From assembly GCA_963556255.1 (NCBI GenBank), contig OY744604.1, positions 79,415,697 through 79,479,696 of the forward strand: a stretch of 64,000 bases of DNA. Direction: 5' to 3'. Under the pieces are notes generated by a model. It worked only from the letters and a program-made list of their open reading frames with translations. It had not been told where the DNA came from and did not search any database. The position numbers were made by a program, and so were the translations under genes. Position 1 is the stretch's first letter, and the number at the start of each line of letters is the position of its first letter. Of this stretch, positions 23,308 to 34,441 are shown in pieces. This DNA comes from Allolobophora icterica. Lineage: Eukaryota > Annelida > Clitellata > Crassiclitellata > Lumbricidae.

Positions 23308-24920
23308 GTAAGTTGTTTTGTTGCATTTGTTATCGTTACACTCAATAAAACTTAATCATTTTAAGTCAAAAATGGCTGCAATAGAAAAATTGAAGGTGTA
23401 TATTTAAGATGAAACACTTGTAAGAGAATTTCTTACTCGTGTGCATAGTATCAGTATCATGATTGCCTTGTGTTGAAGAACTTGACGATTTACCCTGTTG
23501 CACTACATTTTGTTGAATTGTGGTTATTTATCAAGGCAGGGATGTAGTGGTAAAATTAGAGGTGAGTACACGCTGCCTTTTTGTAAAAAAAATAATAAAA
23601 TGTTGACCCAGTTCAAAAGCGCCTTCGTCTGTCAAACAAAATCGCCTCTGGACATGGATTCGTTCCTGCTCCAAAGGATGGGGCCTTACAAACCGTTTGG
23701 AGCTCAGGATATATGTAAATTTTGAAGTTGTTTTTAAAGTTGTAGTCTACACTCTACAGTAATAAAAAAATATGTCAAAGTACATTCTCTAGGTGAGCAC
23801 ACGCTCTCCAGAGGTGATTAATTGGTATATTAAAAATATTTTGTGAGGTGAGTATACAGCCTCTAGAGGTGATATGCACGCTGTATGCTCCCGTATACCC
23901 TCGTCTACAGCCTTGATCTAAAGTAAAAATGTCTAACCGGCAAATTGATCACTGCGCGACTCTATTAATGCAATCCCACTGTGACAAGCAACCAATTAGG
24001 TAATTCCAAAACAATTAAAAGCATAATAATTATCGATACATCTCTCGTTTTATAATTATTCAGTTCAGATCTGAAACCGTAACACTTTCTATGTGGTTTT
24101 TATGCAGAAGTTTCGATCAAATAAAAGTTTTTATCTTTTAAATTAAAAATGCACATTTGTGCGACCGTTGAGTTTGATGATATAATTGGATTATAATTGT
24201 AGTTTGCAATTGTTATTAAACAGTTATATAGCACCAGTTTATGAGCAAGAAACGATAATAGAAGCCATTTAAAAAATTTGCTATATTCAATTTTCAATTT
24301 TCAATGTGTTTGGGGTAAGAGGCGAAAATTTCATTAAATTACTCATTTGAGAAACAAATAGTTAGAAATGCAGATTTGTTTCAAAATCTATGCGAAAGTT
24401 AGACTTTTTAAGTAAATCCACCATTGTGTAATCCGGCAATGCGAGCACAGTTAACTTCTGGATGTACCAAGTATGACTAAATGTTTAATATAACTTATTG
24501 TTAAACATAACTGCTAAATTTATCAAATGACTGTTGGAATTCCATGACCATTTACTAGTAAAATACGAAACCCTTTTATAGTTTAAAATGCACACTCATT
24601 GGTAGCCTACTCTACTGTGTTATGCTCAAATGCTTCAATTAATAGAGGATCTAATTATATTTATATCACCTCTGCAGGAATCAGTGTAAGATGAATACAC
24701 AGTGTGAAAATGGACTGAAGTCCGGTCTGTTAAGAACATTCAGTAGGAAGCAACATATTAGCCTATTGATTCTCGCAATAATACTCATATAGGTATTTCT
24801 TACTCATTACTACTTTATAGCTACGACTGATAATTATGTAATAGTGAATAGAAAGACGATTTCCAATTTTGCAGACATGTATCTTATTATCTATGAGAGG
24901 TCTTTGTAATTTTATTTTAG
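23308..24920 (+). other. Gene E intron 1
   Basis: Non-coding. A short tandem motif AGAGGTGAGTA/ACACGCTGCC recurs near 23560, 23790 and 23850. The right part is paralogous to gene F intron 1, where the Gmr1-like element has inserted. The empty-site counterpart is GTTAAGAACATTCAG near 24729. Confidence 0.6.
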
Positions 24921-25241
24921 CCGAAAGCCTTAGTGCAAGTAGGTTTCCACAGAACGCGGCTGTTCTTGTCGGTCAGTCTGTAATATTTCACTGTCGAACA
25001 GAATCTAATACGACTATGTGGTGGAAGTTTAAACCAACGTCAACAACAGCACATGAATCGATCATTTTTCAAGATGGAAGCGTCTCTGCAGAGTTTGGAA
25101 GATGCGTCATAAATACCACAGAAGCAGGGCAATATGATCTACACATTGATTCCATACGACTTTCAGACGCGGGAACCTATACATGCACTGAATTCATGGG
25201 AATTGCAAGTGTCAATCACTATACAGAGTTGGTTGTCTTTG
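24921..25241 (+). CDS. Gene E exon 2: V-like Ig domain (second class)
   Basis: A 321-nt phase 1-1 exon, acceptor TTTTATTTTAG, donor TTTG|GTAAGT. It has SVIFHC (first Cys), MWWKF (core Trp), RCVINTT (extra Cys and sequon) and SDAGTYTC (second Cys). It is an Ig V-type fold distinct in sequence from the A/B/C domain. The exon itself is open. A decayed copy is in gene F at 56227. Confidence 0.8.
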
Positions 25242-25550
25242 GTAAGTTCCAGCCTACATTTCGTGATGTGATGCTATTTAATGTGCAGTAGCTGTGACGG
25301 TTAGCAGTTCATTTTCTGCTCGAACACTTTTGCATTACAATCCCAAAGGATAATATAAAAATCGAGGGTATTAAGCAATCAGTTATGATGAATAAGCTTT
25401 CATGTGTTATGTTCAAACATCAATATACACGGTATGTCTGATTTATGCTCTGAACTAAACACTTCATAAAACAGATTGTAAATGTCTATACTCATTCAAT
25501 TCTATATACTATTATATCCTACCTTTGCCAGCATCAGACTTACTTACATG

Positions 25551-25551
25551 C

Positions 25552-25634
<83 letters not shown>
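25551..25634. repeat. (TTA)n microsatellite
   Basis: An uninterrupted ATT/TTA triplet run in gene E intron 2. Confidence 0.95.
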
Positions 25635-25801
25635 TATTTTATCTAATCTACCTCTCCAAGTTAGGATTCTGGATTAACGGATCAGACTTGTGTAGGCCTA
25701 TTTCTGCTCAGACAATTCGATGTCGTGTAGAATTATAGTCTCAGCCATTAGCCAATGATAACGCATCCTATTAGTTTTGTGTATTTTGGCTGTTTTCGCA
25801 G

Positions 25802-26128
25802 CAGAAGGCTTCCGAAGCAAGGCAAAACTACAGCCAACAACAAATAGTACGATATGTAAAGATGGTCCAAACAGACCTAAGTTTTATATATAAGGGAGTC
25901 AAAAGCTGAAACAAATGCAAATGAACCGAAGTGATAAAATGTGGCGTTAATAAAGAACGCCATCTCTGGAACAAGCTTCGTGCATTAAGATCAGACAGCT
26001 TAGCTTTAAAAATTGTCAAGAACGTAACTGTGATGAAAAGCAGCATCAACTAATTGGCTGTTTTAACAAAATTGCAATGTTTCCAACAGATTCTGTTCCT
26101 GAATGTGATACAAACCTGACTGGATCAC
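25802..26128 (+). pseudogene. Gene E exon 3, left part (broken Ig exon)
   Basis: After the acceptor TGTTTTCGCAG the frame reads AEGFRSKAKLQ, STICKDGPN and later FPTDSVPECDTNLTG, then passes through the 5-bp target duplication ATCAC into the right part at 32484 in the same frame. Three in-frame TAA stops lie at 25891, 25948 and 25951. The segment DSLALKIVKNV is readable only in another frame, pointing to a frameshift near 26030. Confidence 0.7.
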
Positions 26129-26313
26129 TGTTGTGTATATGTTGACATACTTACTTTTATATAATCATTCTATGCACATGCACAAGACACGTGACATTCG
26201 ATGCACAGCACATAACGTGATAGACTTTGATTAGGATGGGCCGACATTACTGGCGATGTACACAATAGAGTTTGAGCACTTTAAATGTTGAATTAAACAT
26301 CGAATCCACAACA
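26129..26313 (+). repeat. Gypsy 5' LTR
   Basis: A short 185-bp LTR beginning TGTTGTGTATATG and ending CCACAACA, followed by the presumed primer-binding region TTTTGGCGACGAGG. Confidence 0.9.
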
Positions 26314-26349
26314 TTTTGGCGACGAGGATTTTACGAACTTAAATTTACA

Positions 26350-28158
26350 ATGCCTACAAAAATGAAAGATTTCGATCCAACGGTGGAGACTTGGAAACGT
26401 TTTGTTCAACGCGTGAAGTTTTATTTCGTCGAAGAAGGAATAGACGAGTCGGAAACAAACGTTTTGAAGCGTAAGGCTATTCTATTTCGAACAATGGGGA
26501 TTGGCATATTCAACAAATATTGTGACATTCACTCTGGGGAGGTGGAGAATGCAACCTTTGAGGAAATAGTAGATAGAATCGAGGCCATAGTTAATCCTCG
26601 ACCTTTGGAAATTGCAGAACGCTTTCGCTTTTATACACGTCGACAACAAAGAGGAGAGAGGGCGGCGGATTATATGGCTGCATTGAGAAAGTTGGCATTG
26701 ACCTGCAACTTCCAGCAAGACTCCATATCGCCTTTGAATGGGCGCCTTCGCGATCAATTTGTGTGCGGACTGTCGAATGCGGATATCCAAAAGTATTTGC
26801 TTCAGCAACAAGAATTGACAGTCGATAACGTGGTGACATTCGCAGGGTCTTTCGAGGCAGCTGAGAAGACGTCCATCATGCTACAGGCTTCTGCGTCGAC
26901 GTCGTTGTGTTCGGCAGAAATCGGTGCAGAAATCGGTGCTGTGACGACATCAGACAACCATGAATCAAGACGGTCGGACAGGGCATTCCATGGACGGTGT
27001 AATCACTGTGGCAAGGTAAATCATCATCATTCTGAGTTCTGCAAATTTCGTAATGCCACCTGTTACAATTGTTCAAAAGTAGGCCATATAACACCTGTCT
27101 GTGCACAATCCAAGGGAAAAGGGACCGACAGAAGATTAAGACGAAATAATACAGCAAGGCCTGGGGTGAAGGTGCAGCCAGTCGAGATAGGTGATGAGTC
27201 GTTATCACTGGCTACCGATGAAGAATCTAATTATGTTTGTACAGTTGAAAATAAACAATCAGCAAAGATTCTCGCGGATCTTGTGATTAACGGGACAGAA
27301 GTGACGTTAGAGGTCGACACAGGAACTGGAGTCACATTAATGACACGAGGAGATTGGCAGACGGCTGGGTGTCCGGTCCTGACATCTACAAAGTTACAGT
27401 TTAGATCATACAGTGGTCATAGATTACGAGTTTTGGGCTATTTTGAAGCCAACGTGACATATGATGGAAAGCAGTTTCAGTCGATGCCAGCTTATGTTGT
27501 CGATAGTACACGTATGTCCTTGTTGGGAAGGACCTGGTTGGATCGCATGCAGCTCGACATTGGCCGTTGTCGCAGAGAAGGGGATATGCGGAATTCAATT
27601 AACATCAACGCAGTCAACGATGATAAGGTGGTGAAAGAGATCGTACAGGAGTTCTCACCTCTTTTCGATGGATCCCTTGGATGCATTAAAGACACCGAAG
27701 TAAGTTTACAAGTCGATCCAAAGGTTAACATTAGAAAATTCTGGCCTGCAAGACGGGTACCATTCGCACTTGAAAAGAAAGTCGAAATGGAGCTAAATCG
27801 AATGGAGCAAGCTGGTGTAATAGAGAAAATTAATGACGACATCTCAGAGTATGCATCACCAATCGTTGTAGTCTCTAAGCGCAGCACCGATGCTATTCGG
27901 ATATGTGGAGATTTTAAAGTATCCGTAAACAAGGCACTGCGCACGGAACATTATCCATTACCACGAAGACAACTCTGTTTGCCAAACTTGGCCGATGCAA
28001 ATATTTCACAAAACTGGATCTGTCTGAAGCATATCATCAAATACGAATTGATGCTAATGCACAGAAACTGCTTGTCATCAATACACCAAAAGGATTGTAT
28101 CGGTTTTTGCGCATGCCGTTTGGAATTTCTCCAGCCCCGGCAAAATTTCAGCGTATAA
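26350..28158 (+). CDS. Gypsy gag, protease and N-terminal RT (frame ends at a frameshift)
   Basis: The first ATG after the LTR starts a gag-like protein (starts MPTKMKDFDPTVE). Two CCHC-like zinc knuckles sit near residues 216 and 237 (CNHC...C and CYNCSKVGHITPVC). An aspartic protease box VDTGTG lies near residue 322. The N-terminal RT region follows (VSKRSTDAIRICGDFK). After about 27970 the frame no longer encodes RT, and the homologous sequence continues in the frame of the next entry. This indicates a small deletion. It encodes structural and enzymatic parts of a retrotransposon particle and has no role in the host gene. Confidence 0.85.
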   Translation: MPTKMKDFDPTVETWKRFVQRVKFYFVEEGIDESETNVLKRKAILFRTMGIGIFNKYCDIHSGEVENATFEEIVDRIEAIVNPRPLEIAERFRFYTRRQQRGERAADYMAALRKLALTCNFQQDSISPLNGRLRDQFVCGLSNADIQKYLLQQQELTVDNVVTFAGSFEAAEKTSIMLQASASTSLCSAEIGAEIGAVTTSDNHESRRSDRAFHGRCNHCGKVNHHHSEFCKFRNATCYNCSKVGHITPVCAQSKGKGTDRRLRRNNTARPGVKVQPVEIGDESLSLATDEESNYVCTVENKQSAKILADLVINGTEVTLEVDTGTGVTLMTRGDWQTAGCPVLTSTKLQFRSYSGHRLRVLGYFEANVTYDGKQFQSMPAYVVDSTRMSLLGRTWLDRMQLDIGRCRREGDMRNSININAVNDDKVVKEIVQEFSPLFDGSLGCIKDTEVSLQVDPKVNIRKFWPARRVPFALEKKVEMELNRMEQAGVIEKINDDISEYASPIVVVSKRSTDAIRICGDFKVSVNKALRTEHYPLPRRQLCLPNLADANISQNWICLKHIIKYELMLMHRNCLSSIHQKDCIGFCACRLEFLQPRQNFSV

Positions 28159-30506
28159 TTGACAGGTTATTATCGAGAATTCCGGGAGTCGTTTGTTCGC
28201 TGGATGATGTGTTGATTGCATCGGAGTCATTAGAAGTACACCTGGAGACATTACGAACTGTATTCAATAGATTCCTTGATGCTGGAGTGCGACTGGGATT
28301 AAACAAGTGTGTGTTCTTCTCCAAATCAGTACAGTATTTGGGTCATATGGTTGATGAAGACGGATTACACACGTCGCCGTCCACGGTCAAAGCGATTATT
28401 AACGCACCGGAGCCGAAAAATGTTGGCCAATTGCGAGCGTTCCTAGGATTAGTTAACTATTATGGCAAGTTTGTGGATGATTTGTCTACGATATGCGCAC
28501 CATTATACCAATTGCTACGCAAGGATACAAGTTGGCAGTGGAGTGATGAGCAACGAACATCTTTTGGACTTTTGAAGACAACTCTGTCCAGTCCTCCAAT
28601 CTTGTGCCATTATGATCCTAGACTACCTATCGGACTCGCTGCTGACGCATCTAGTTACGGTGTTGGTGTATCACTATTTCATATTTTTCCTGATGGCAGT
28701 GAAAGACCAATTGCTTACGCTTCGAAAACATTGAATTCTGCACAACGCAATTATGCTCAGATTGAGAAAGAGGCCTATGGGATTATATTTGGAGTTTCGA
28801 AGTTCAGACAATACTTGTATGGTCGAAAGTTTACTTTGGTGACAGATCACAAACCGTTACTTGCGCTATTTGGCCCAGACAAACCTATTCCAGACCGTAC
28901 TTCAGCTCGGATTCAACGCTGGGCACTAACGTTAATGGCATATTCTTATGACATTCGTTATAAACAGACATCAGAACACGGTAATGTCGATTGTTTATCA
29001 AGACTGCCGTTGGAGGCGGACGAGGATGATGTTGATATCTTTTATATTGATGAACTGTGTACACCCGAATTTTCTCACAAGCATCTATCGGAAGAAACTA
29101 AAAAGGATTCAATTCTGGCTGCCGTGCGTCGATCCCTTGAAGGAAGTTGGGCCAAGGATCGAGCTGAATCACTGGAGCCCTTCTACATTCGTCGTACGGA
29201 GTTGTCAATAGAGAATGACTGCATCTTTTGGGGATCCCGAATGATAATTCCCCAATCACTTCAAAGTGACGTTCTCACGGAGCTTCATCAAGGTCATCCA
29301 GGAATGACACGCATGAAAAGTCTTGCGCGCTCGTTTGTCTGGTGGCCAAAAATGGATCTCGAAATCGAGAGAGTCGTCCGCATTTGTCATCACTGCCAAT
29401 CAGTTCAGGCAGAAGCTCCACAAGCATCAGTGCATCCATGGGAGTTTCCTGAAAAGCCATGGTACCGATTACACATTGACTATGCAGGACCAGTACATGG
29501 CCATATGTGGTTCGTCTGTGTAGATGCACGAACAAAATGGGCTGAAGCAATACCAGTTAAGTCAGCAACATCTGCAGTAACTGTTCATATTTTGTTATCA
29601 CTGATCGCTCGTTTTGGAGTACCCTCACAGATAGTGTCAGATAATGGTTCTCAGTTCACTAGTGGAGAATTTCAGCAGTTTTGTAGAAGATTTGGTATTC
29701 AACACATACAGACTGCACCATTTCATCCACGTTCAAATGGTGAAGCAGAACGTTTCGTCAGAACTCTCAAAGAAGTTTTGGGAACAAAGGAAGTTACATT
29801 TCAAATTTTAATGTATCGAGTGCATCGATTTTTGTTGTCCTATCGCAACACTGCGCACGCAACAACTGGTCTTTCACCGGCACAGATGCTTTTCAATCAT
29901 CGGGTTGTGATGCCGTTGGATAAGATGCGTTTCAGACCAGAGGACCGGGTTCGCAAATCACAGGAGGGTCAGGCAAATCCATGCTCGAAGGATCGAACTT
30001 TTCGCTCTGGAGACCATGTTTGGGCGCGTGATTATCGAAATCAAGGAAAGTGGCTGGGCGGAACAATTCTGCAGAAAATCGGACCATTGTCATATCGCGT
30101 ACAGGTCGGCTCCAAGGTTTGGCGCCGACATATCGACCAACTTATCACACGTGTGGAAGATTGTCGACCTGAGCCAGAATCAGTTATGGGATTCTTTAAT
30201 GGCGCAGCTGCACTGGCACAACCGTGTCCTATCGGTGCCAAGTGCGGTCCAAAGACACAAACTAATCCTGGAACAGACGAATTGAATGAACCTCATCTGG
30301 GGGATTCACCATCTGGATTAGAACTTCGTATGGAGGATTCATCACCCGTACTTGAACCAAGAATTGTTCTGGTGCCTGAACAGGAATCACCGGATGCCAC
30401 GACTCTTCCTCCTTTGGCAACCACCACGGAAAGAACACCGGACTTGATATTTCGTCGTTCTGGTAGAGAACGCAGACGCCCAGAACGTTTGATTGAACAA
30501 ATATAG
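28095..30506 (+). CDS. Gypsy RT, RNase H and integrase
   Basis: Continues the polyprotein after the frameshift; the frame is open from about 27970. RT motifs: RMPFGISPAPAKFQ and the catalytic SLDD (where YxDD is usual). RNase H: AADASSYGVG and VTDHKPL. Integrase: an HHCC zinc region (GHPGMTRM to CHHCQS) and the DDE core, with Asp in HIDYAG, Asp in SDNGSQF and Glu in NGEAERF. A Pro/Glu-rich tail ends in TAG. The order RT-RH-IN is canonical Ty3/Gypsy, unlike the element at 49890. Confidence 0.88.
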   Translation: MYRFLRMPFGISPAPAKFQRIIDRLLSRIPGVVCSLDDVLIASESLEVHLETLRTVFNRFLDAGVRLGLNKCVFFSKSVQYLGHMVDEDGLHTSPSTVKAIINAPEPKNVGQLRAFLGLVNYYGKFVDDLSTICAPLYQLLRKDTSWQWSDEQRTSFGLLKTTLSSPPILCHYDPRLPIGLAADASSYGVGVSLFHIFPDGSERPIAYASKTLNSAQRNYAQIEKEAYGIIFGVSKFRQYLYGRKFTLVTDHKPLLALFGPDKPIPDRTSARIQRWALTLMAYSYDIRYKQTSEHGNVDCLSRLPLEADEDDVDIFYIDELCTPEFSHKHLSEETKKDSILAAVRRSLEGSWAKDRAESLEPFYIRRTELSIENDCIFWGSRMIIPQSLQSDVLTELHQGHPGMTRMKSLARSFVWWPKMDLEIERVVRICHHCQSVQAEAPQASVHPWEFPEKPWYRLHIDYAGPVHGHMWFVCVDARTKWAEAIPVKSATSAVTVHILLSLIARFGVPSQIVSDNGSQFTSGEFQQFCRRFGIQHIQTAPFHPRSNGEAERFVRTLKEVLGTKEVTFQILMYRVHRFLLSYRNTAHATTGLSPAQMLFNHRVVMPLDKMRFRPEDRVRKSQEGQANPCSKDRTFRSGDHVWARDYRNQGKWLGGTILQKIGPLSYRVQVGSKVWRRHIDQLITRVEDCRPEPESVMGFFNGAAALAQPCPIGAKCGPKTQTNPGTDELNEPHLGDSPSGLELRMEDSSPVLEPRIVLVPEQESPDATTLPPLATTTERTPDLIFRRSGRERRRPERLIEQI

Positions 30507-30696
30507 ACATTCCTTAAATTAACAGATCGTCAGACTTTCCTAGTTGACATTTTAAGCGGAAGGGTGTTGTGTATATGTTGACATACTTACTTTTATATAA
30601 TCATTCTATGCACATGCACAAGACACGTGACATTCGATGCACAGCACATAACGTGATAGACTTTGATTAGGATGGGCCGACATTACTGGCGATGTA

Positions 30697-32423
30697 GGGT
30701 AGGTGGGGGCAAGACGCCCACATTAAGCAGAAAATGCAATAAAACTGTCCTGTTTAACATTTCATTAAAGCTATTGATTAGGAAGTAACAGAAACTATAT
30801 TTACCACTTGTTATGTATCAATTAATGACAATTATGTTACATTGAAGTAAGAAATTACCAAAAATATGTCACTACCCAAGTAGGCGTTTTGCCTCATACT
30901 ATGGGGTAAAACGCCCATGGGTGGGCGATTTGCCTCCTGTCCTCCTGCAAACTTATTTACGTGTTAACTAAAGCAGCTTTGCCCTTACAGTCAATCATAG
31001 GGGCGCGTAATATTTAAAGCAGAACTGTACTAAGCAATATCATCATCAAAATCACAATTAGGGCACAGAAAGTGAGCGCCACCCGCAGTACAAGCCTCAT
31101 GTTGCAGCCACTTCACGAACAACGTGGAATCTGTCCACCCGCTTGCACTGCAACAGCCCAGTGACTGCGGCGGAGCACCGGCCATTAGAGTTTCCACCAT
31201 CCTCTTCCTTGGAAATATCATCATGGGAGGGAGATAAGTTCCCGCAACACTCATGACGCATATCATCGTAACTCTTTTTCCGCGTTCGTCGCTTGTGATT
31301 TTGCTCACTTGTCTAATGCCTTTCGTTGCGACGATGTTTACGGGTCTATGTACATTAGTTATGCCCGTTTCATCCATATTCCAGATTTGAGATGGAAGAA
31401 ATTGACGCTTCTGAAGAACCTCTTTGTAGAGCGCAAAGAATTTCTGCACCTGTGGTCTGTTAAAGGCGACAGCGCGAGACAAATTCGTTGCCTGTGGACT
31501 TCTGATTGACAGATCTGGATATCGGCTAAAGAATCCATGTAACCAGTCTCTTCCCGCCTTACCACTTGTCTTGTTAAACGGATGTTTCAAATTGTATGAC
31601 TCCGCTATTTCAAACGCCAGACGCTTGACGTCGTTCACGGTCAACCCGTACATGGATTGCTCCATCGTCTGGATGTGATCGTGCAATTCCTTCTCCACGT
31701 GAGAAGGAAGCGCAGGCAAGTGTCTTCCTAAAGCCACCTTTCCGGGTTGTTGAACTTTCTTATCTTGGTGTCGTCTGAGTGTGCGCGCCGGTATACCGTA
31801 TCCTTTGCTCGTTCTGATTAGTGGTGTTCCGTCATTAACTACCTTCAGCGCGTCTTCCAGGTTTTTGTTTCCATACTGCCCTCGCTCGGTTTTCTTGACG
31901 TAAGTCCGAACCATTCCTAACACAGAAGAAAAGAAAGTAATTGTACTCTATAGGCCTACTGCTTAATAGCCTACTTGCATTGCTTAATTTATGAATCGCA
32001 TGGGGTAAAACGCCCAGTAGGCGTTTTACCCCAAACACATGATAGGCGTTTTGCCCCACACAGCATACCTCTATTGTCAAGATCACAACACCAAACCCTT
32101 GCATTATCGCTCACAAACAAAGTTCATAATCCACAAAGTACATATAAACCTGCTAAAATGCAAAGGCTCATTATCGGCACGGCGAATCTTGGCACAAATT
32201 AGACAATGTGGTTGCAGTGAAATATTATAAGAAAGCAGGTTAAAAGGAAAAAATCGTGATTTCTTACTTACTCGTGAAAGAATCGGCACCCTTTCGAAAT
32301 AACAATATTCGGTAGGTGGCATTACCAGTTTCCGCTACAATGCGCTCTGAAATAATAAATGCCTGATGTATTTATGACCTATAGGCGTTATGCCTCCAGT
32401 GGGCGTCTTGCCCCCACCTACCC
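30697..32423. mobile_element. pogo/Tigger-like DNA transposon nested in the Gypsy 3' LTR
   Basis: Perfect terminal inverted repeats GGGTAGGTGGGGGCAAGACG and complement, with a TA target duplication (30695-30696 and 32424-32425); the intact 5' LTR supplies the empty site. Further GGGGTAAAACGCC/GGCGTTTTACCCC copies lie inside each end (30890-30935 and 31998-32060). It carries a truncated transposase on the minus strand. Confidence 0.93.
31030..31923 (-). pseudogene. Truncated pogo-family transposase
   Basis: 297 codons on the minus strand. The N-terminus looks like a psq-type helix-turn-helix (LEDALKVVND, RTSKGYGIPARTLRRH). A CENP-B/Tc5-like region follows (WLHGFFSRYPDLSIR), then the start of the DDE domain with the first catalytic Asp in WNMDETGI. 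The frame ends in an acidic tail (CPNCDFDDDIA). The part that should hold the second Asp and third acidic residue is missing, so it should not be catalytically active. Confidence 0.82.
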
Positions 32424-32483
32424 TACACAATAGAGTTTGAGCACTTTAAATGTTGAATTAAACATCGAATCCACAACAATCAC

Positions 32484-32816
32484 GCTCTTCTTTCTTGGAG
32501 GAGAATGAATCTTTGTTGATGTGGTGCTTCGTCGAATTCAGAGGCAACCTTATCCCAGTGATGGAATGGATAAATGGAACTAATGGAAAAATAAGTCATT
32601 CTAGAGCAACTGTTATTTCAAACAAACATATTTACTCTGAGATCGTCGTCCAATTTAAGCATAACAAACAAGGCGTCGTTCTTTCTTGTACAACACACTT
32701 TGACCAAACCTCAGTCAACAACATGGTGCAGCATTCTGGTGATCCCCTGAACACCACAGCAAAGAATATTCCAGACTACAATTACACGTGGACATCTCCC
32801 CCAATGGATATTCTGG
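32484..32816 (+). pseudogene. Gene E exon 3, right part (C-type Ig domain)
   Basis: An open 333-nt continuation of the split exon, donor CTG|GGTGAG read as G|GTGAGA, phase 1. Ig features: LLMWC (first Cys), MEWING (core Trp), GVVLSC (second Cys), then a closing IPDYNYTWTSPP. Sequons NES, NGT and NTT. This half shows no stops and is well preserved. Confidence 0.75.
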
Positions 32817-33358
32817 GTGAGAACAAATTGTTCTGAAATCTCAAGTGATGTCAAACCACAAATTGCCATTTTGGTTGTATTTCACTGCCATATTGGTAGC
32901 ATATAATGCCCGTAATCTTACCCCTTTCGAAAATATATAGCCTGGAGCCGTTTTGGGGATTCTCCGACCCACTGGCGTAACTTTGGTCTGAAATGTGGGG
33001 GTACCAATTTCTTACATACATGAAGCAAGGCTGAGACTGCGATCTCTGGGAAGGCACAATAACAAAATATTGCTTTGCATTGTTCCAAAAGTGGAGGTTC
33101 TGTATCCCCCGTCCAAAAAGTGGGGGGTATGGGTACCCCTCAGACCCCCACAAATTACACCTATGCTTCGACCTGTCGATCACAAACTGTTTCACGGAGA
33201 AGCAAACAAGTCTTTTCGGCATAGCATAAAATTTCTGTTAGGCATACCGCGCGCTCATTCTGCCATTCTGTGGAGCGCTCTGCAATAACGTACTGCTTAT
33301 TTCATCTCCTCTATTTGTGTTGACTGCTATTCGTGTTGAAAAATATATTTATTTTCAG
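32817..33358 (+). other. Gene E intron 3
   Basis: Non-coding. A segment at 32970-33180 has GTGGGGGTACC and CAAAAAGTGGGGGGT text that looks repetitive, but I cannot assign it to a family. Confidence 0.4.
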
Positions 33359-33421
33359 GTAAGACAGATTCTTTTAATGTCTTAGCTAACGCTTCGATTC
33401 CGATTACAACTTATATAACTG
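33359..33421 (+). CDS. Gene E exon 4: short stalk exon
   Basis: A 63-nt phase 1-1 exon (acceptor TTATTTTCAG, donor ACTG|GTGAGT) encoding GKTDSFNVLANASIPITTYI. The codon phase fits both neighbours. Short, so of modest certainty. Confidence 0.55.
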
Positions 33422-34300
33422 GTGAGTATTTTCATTTTTTGTTGCTTTTTTATATAGGGCCAATATATTTGACATGCTGAGTCTATTTAAGTGTTTCCTG
33501 TGTACATGTATGTTCAGAGCCCCTAAACAGTAACTACCTCATGACAGGTTACAGACTGAAAGCAAGCGCTCAGCTAAACTCTACCTTGTATTATGAGCAT
33601 ATTGAGAGCATTACAAACATGCATATAAAAAGTATCTGTAGATGCTCAGTCTACTTGGTTATATCTACCAAAATAACCTTCATAGATGTAATCTTCCAGT
33701 AATAAAGAACCTTGTTTTAATTATAAGTTATAACTATAAGCACAAACTACTGCCGATATAAAGAACAACTATGCCAGAGCTATAACCACACTGCCAAAGC
33801 TGCTACCAGAGGTAGTAGGTCTAAGCCTAATTTTAAGAGTGTAAATTTGTGATCCAGTTATTTAAAATATGTGTGACATGCCGCTGTTATTTTCATACAA
33901 ATACGTAGACTATCAACATTTATTTTGAATCTAATTACTTGTTCATTCTACCAGCTGATTAAACGCATTCGCAAAAACTCCATAAAATTCGCAAACAGAA
34001 CCATCGTTTCGTTGTCGGAAATCTACAGTCAAGAGCACTTTGACCATCCATTGAATTTTTGGAAACAATGAGCAGATTTACGTCGTTGTGGCATTTTTAA
34101 AACAGCCGTCATTGTGTGATATTGTAAGTAATTCCGTCGAGAGATGACTCCATCGAAACAATAGGATAGGAAAAACACACCAATAATTATGGATGCAGAC
34201 AAGGGCAGAGAATTGTGATTATCAATAGGCCTATAAGATGACCAGCAAAAACTGAACAGAAAGTGAACTGATTGTTCGCAATGTCTTCTAAATTGTACAG
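33422..34300 (+). other. Gene E intron 4
   Basis: An 879-bp AT-rich intron. Nothing recognisable. Confidence 0.45.
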
Positions 34301-34441
34301 ATCCGCTAAATGTGAGTCACACTCCGTCGACAACAACGTCGTCTGCCAGTACCTCTACCATTGCTCTGGTGATCGTTTCCTTCATAGCAGTGATCCTGCT
34401 ATGCGTCACCGTCTTTTTATGCGCTGTGATATTGAATAAAG
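34301..34441 (+). CDS. Gene E exon 5: transmembrane helix
   Basis: A 141-nt phase 1-1 exon (acceptor AATTGTACAG, donor AAAG|GTTAGA). A Ser/Thr-rich stalk (STTTSSASTST) is followed by a strongly hydrophobic helix (IALVIVSFIAVILL, CVTVFLCAVIL) and a terminal Lys. It is unrelated in sequence to the B/C helix and to the A helix. Confidence 0.75.

Larger units (their letters stand above)
26129..32478 (+). mobile_element. Ty3/Gypsy LTR retrotransposon inserted in gene E exon 3
   Basis: Two 185-bp LTRs (TGTTGT...ACAACA), identical by eye, lie at 26129-26313 and 30565-32478. The second is split by a pogo-like element but is 185 bp when that is discounted. The target duplication is ATCAC (26124-26128 and 32479-32483). 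The internal region encodes gag with zinc knuckles, protease, RT, RNase H and integrase in canonical Gypsy order. One frameshift near 27970 separates the two halves, so this copy is probably not autonomous. Identical LTRs mean the insertion is recent. Confidence 0.93.
30565..32478 (+). repeat. Gypsy 3' LTR, split by a pogo-like element
   Basis: The first 132 bp (30565-30696) match the 5' LTR up to CGATGTA. After the pogo-like insertion the rest (32426-32478) resumes at CACAATAG. The polypurine tract AAGCGGAAGGG precedes it. Confidence 0.9.

Noticed and set aside
26476..27944. Antisense frames over the Gypsy gag region
   Set aside because: They are shadows of the gag-protease frame without start context or domains.
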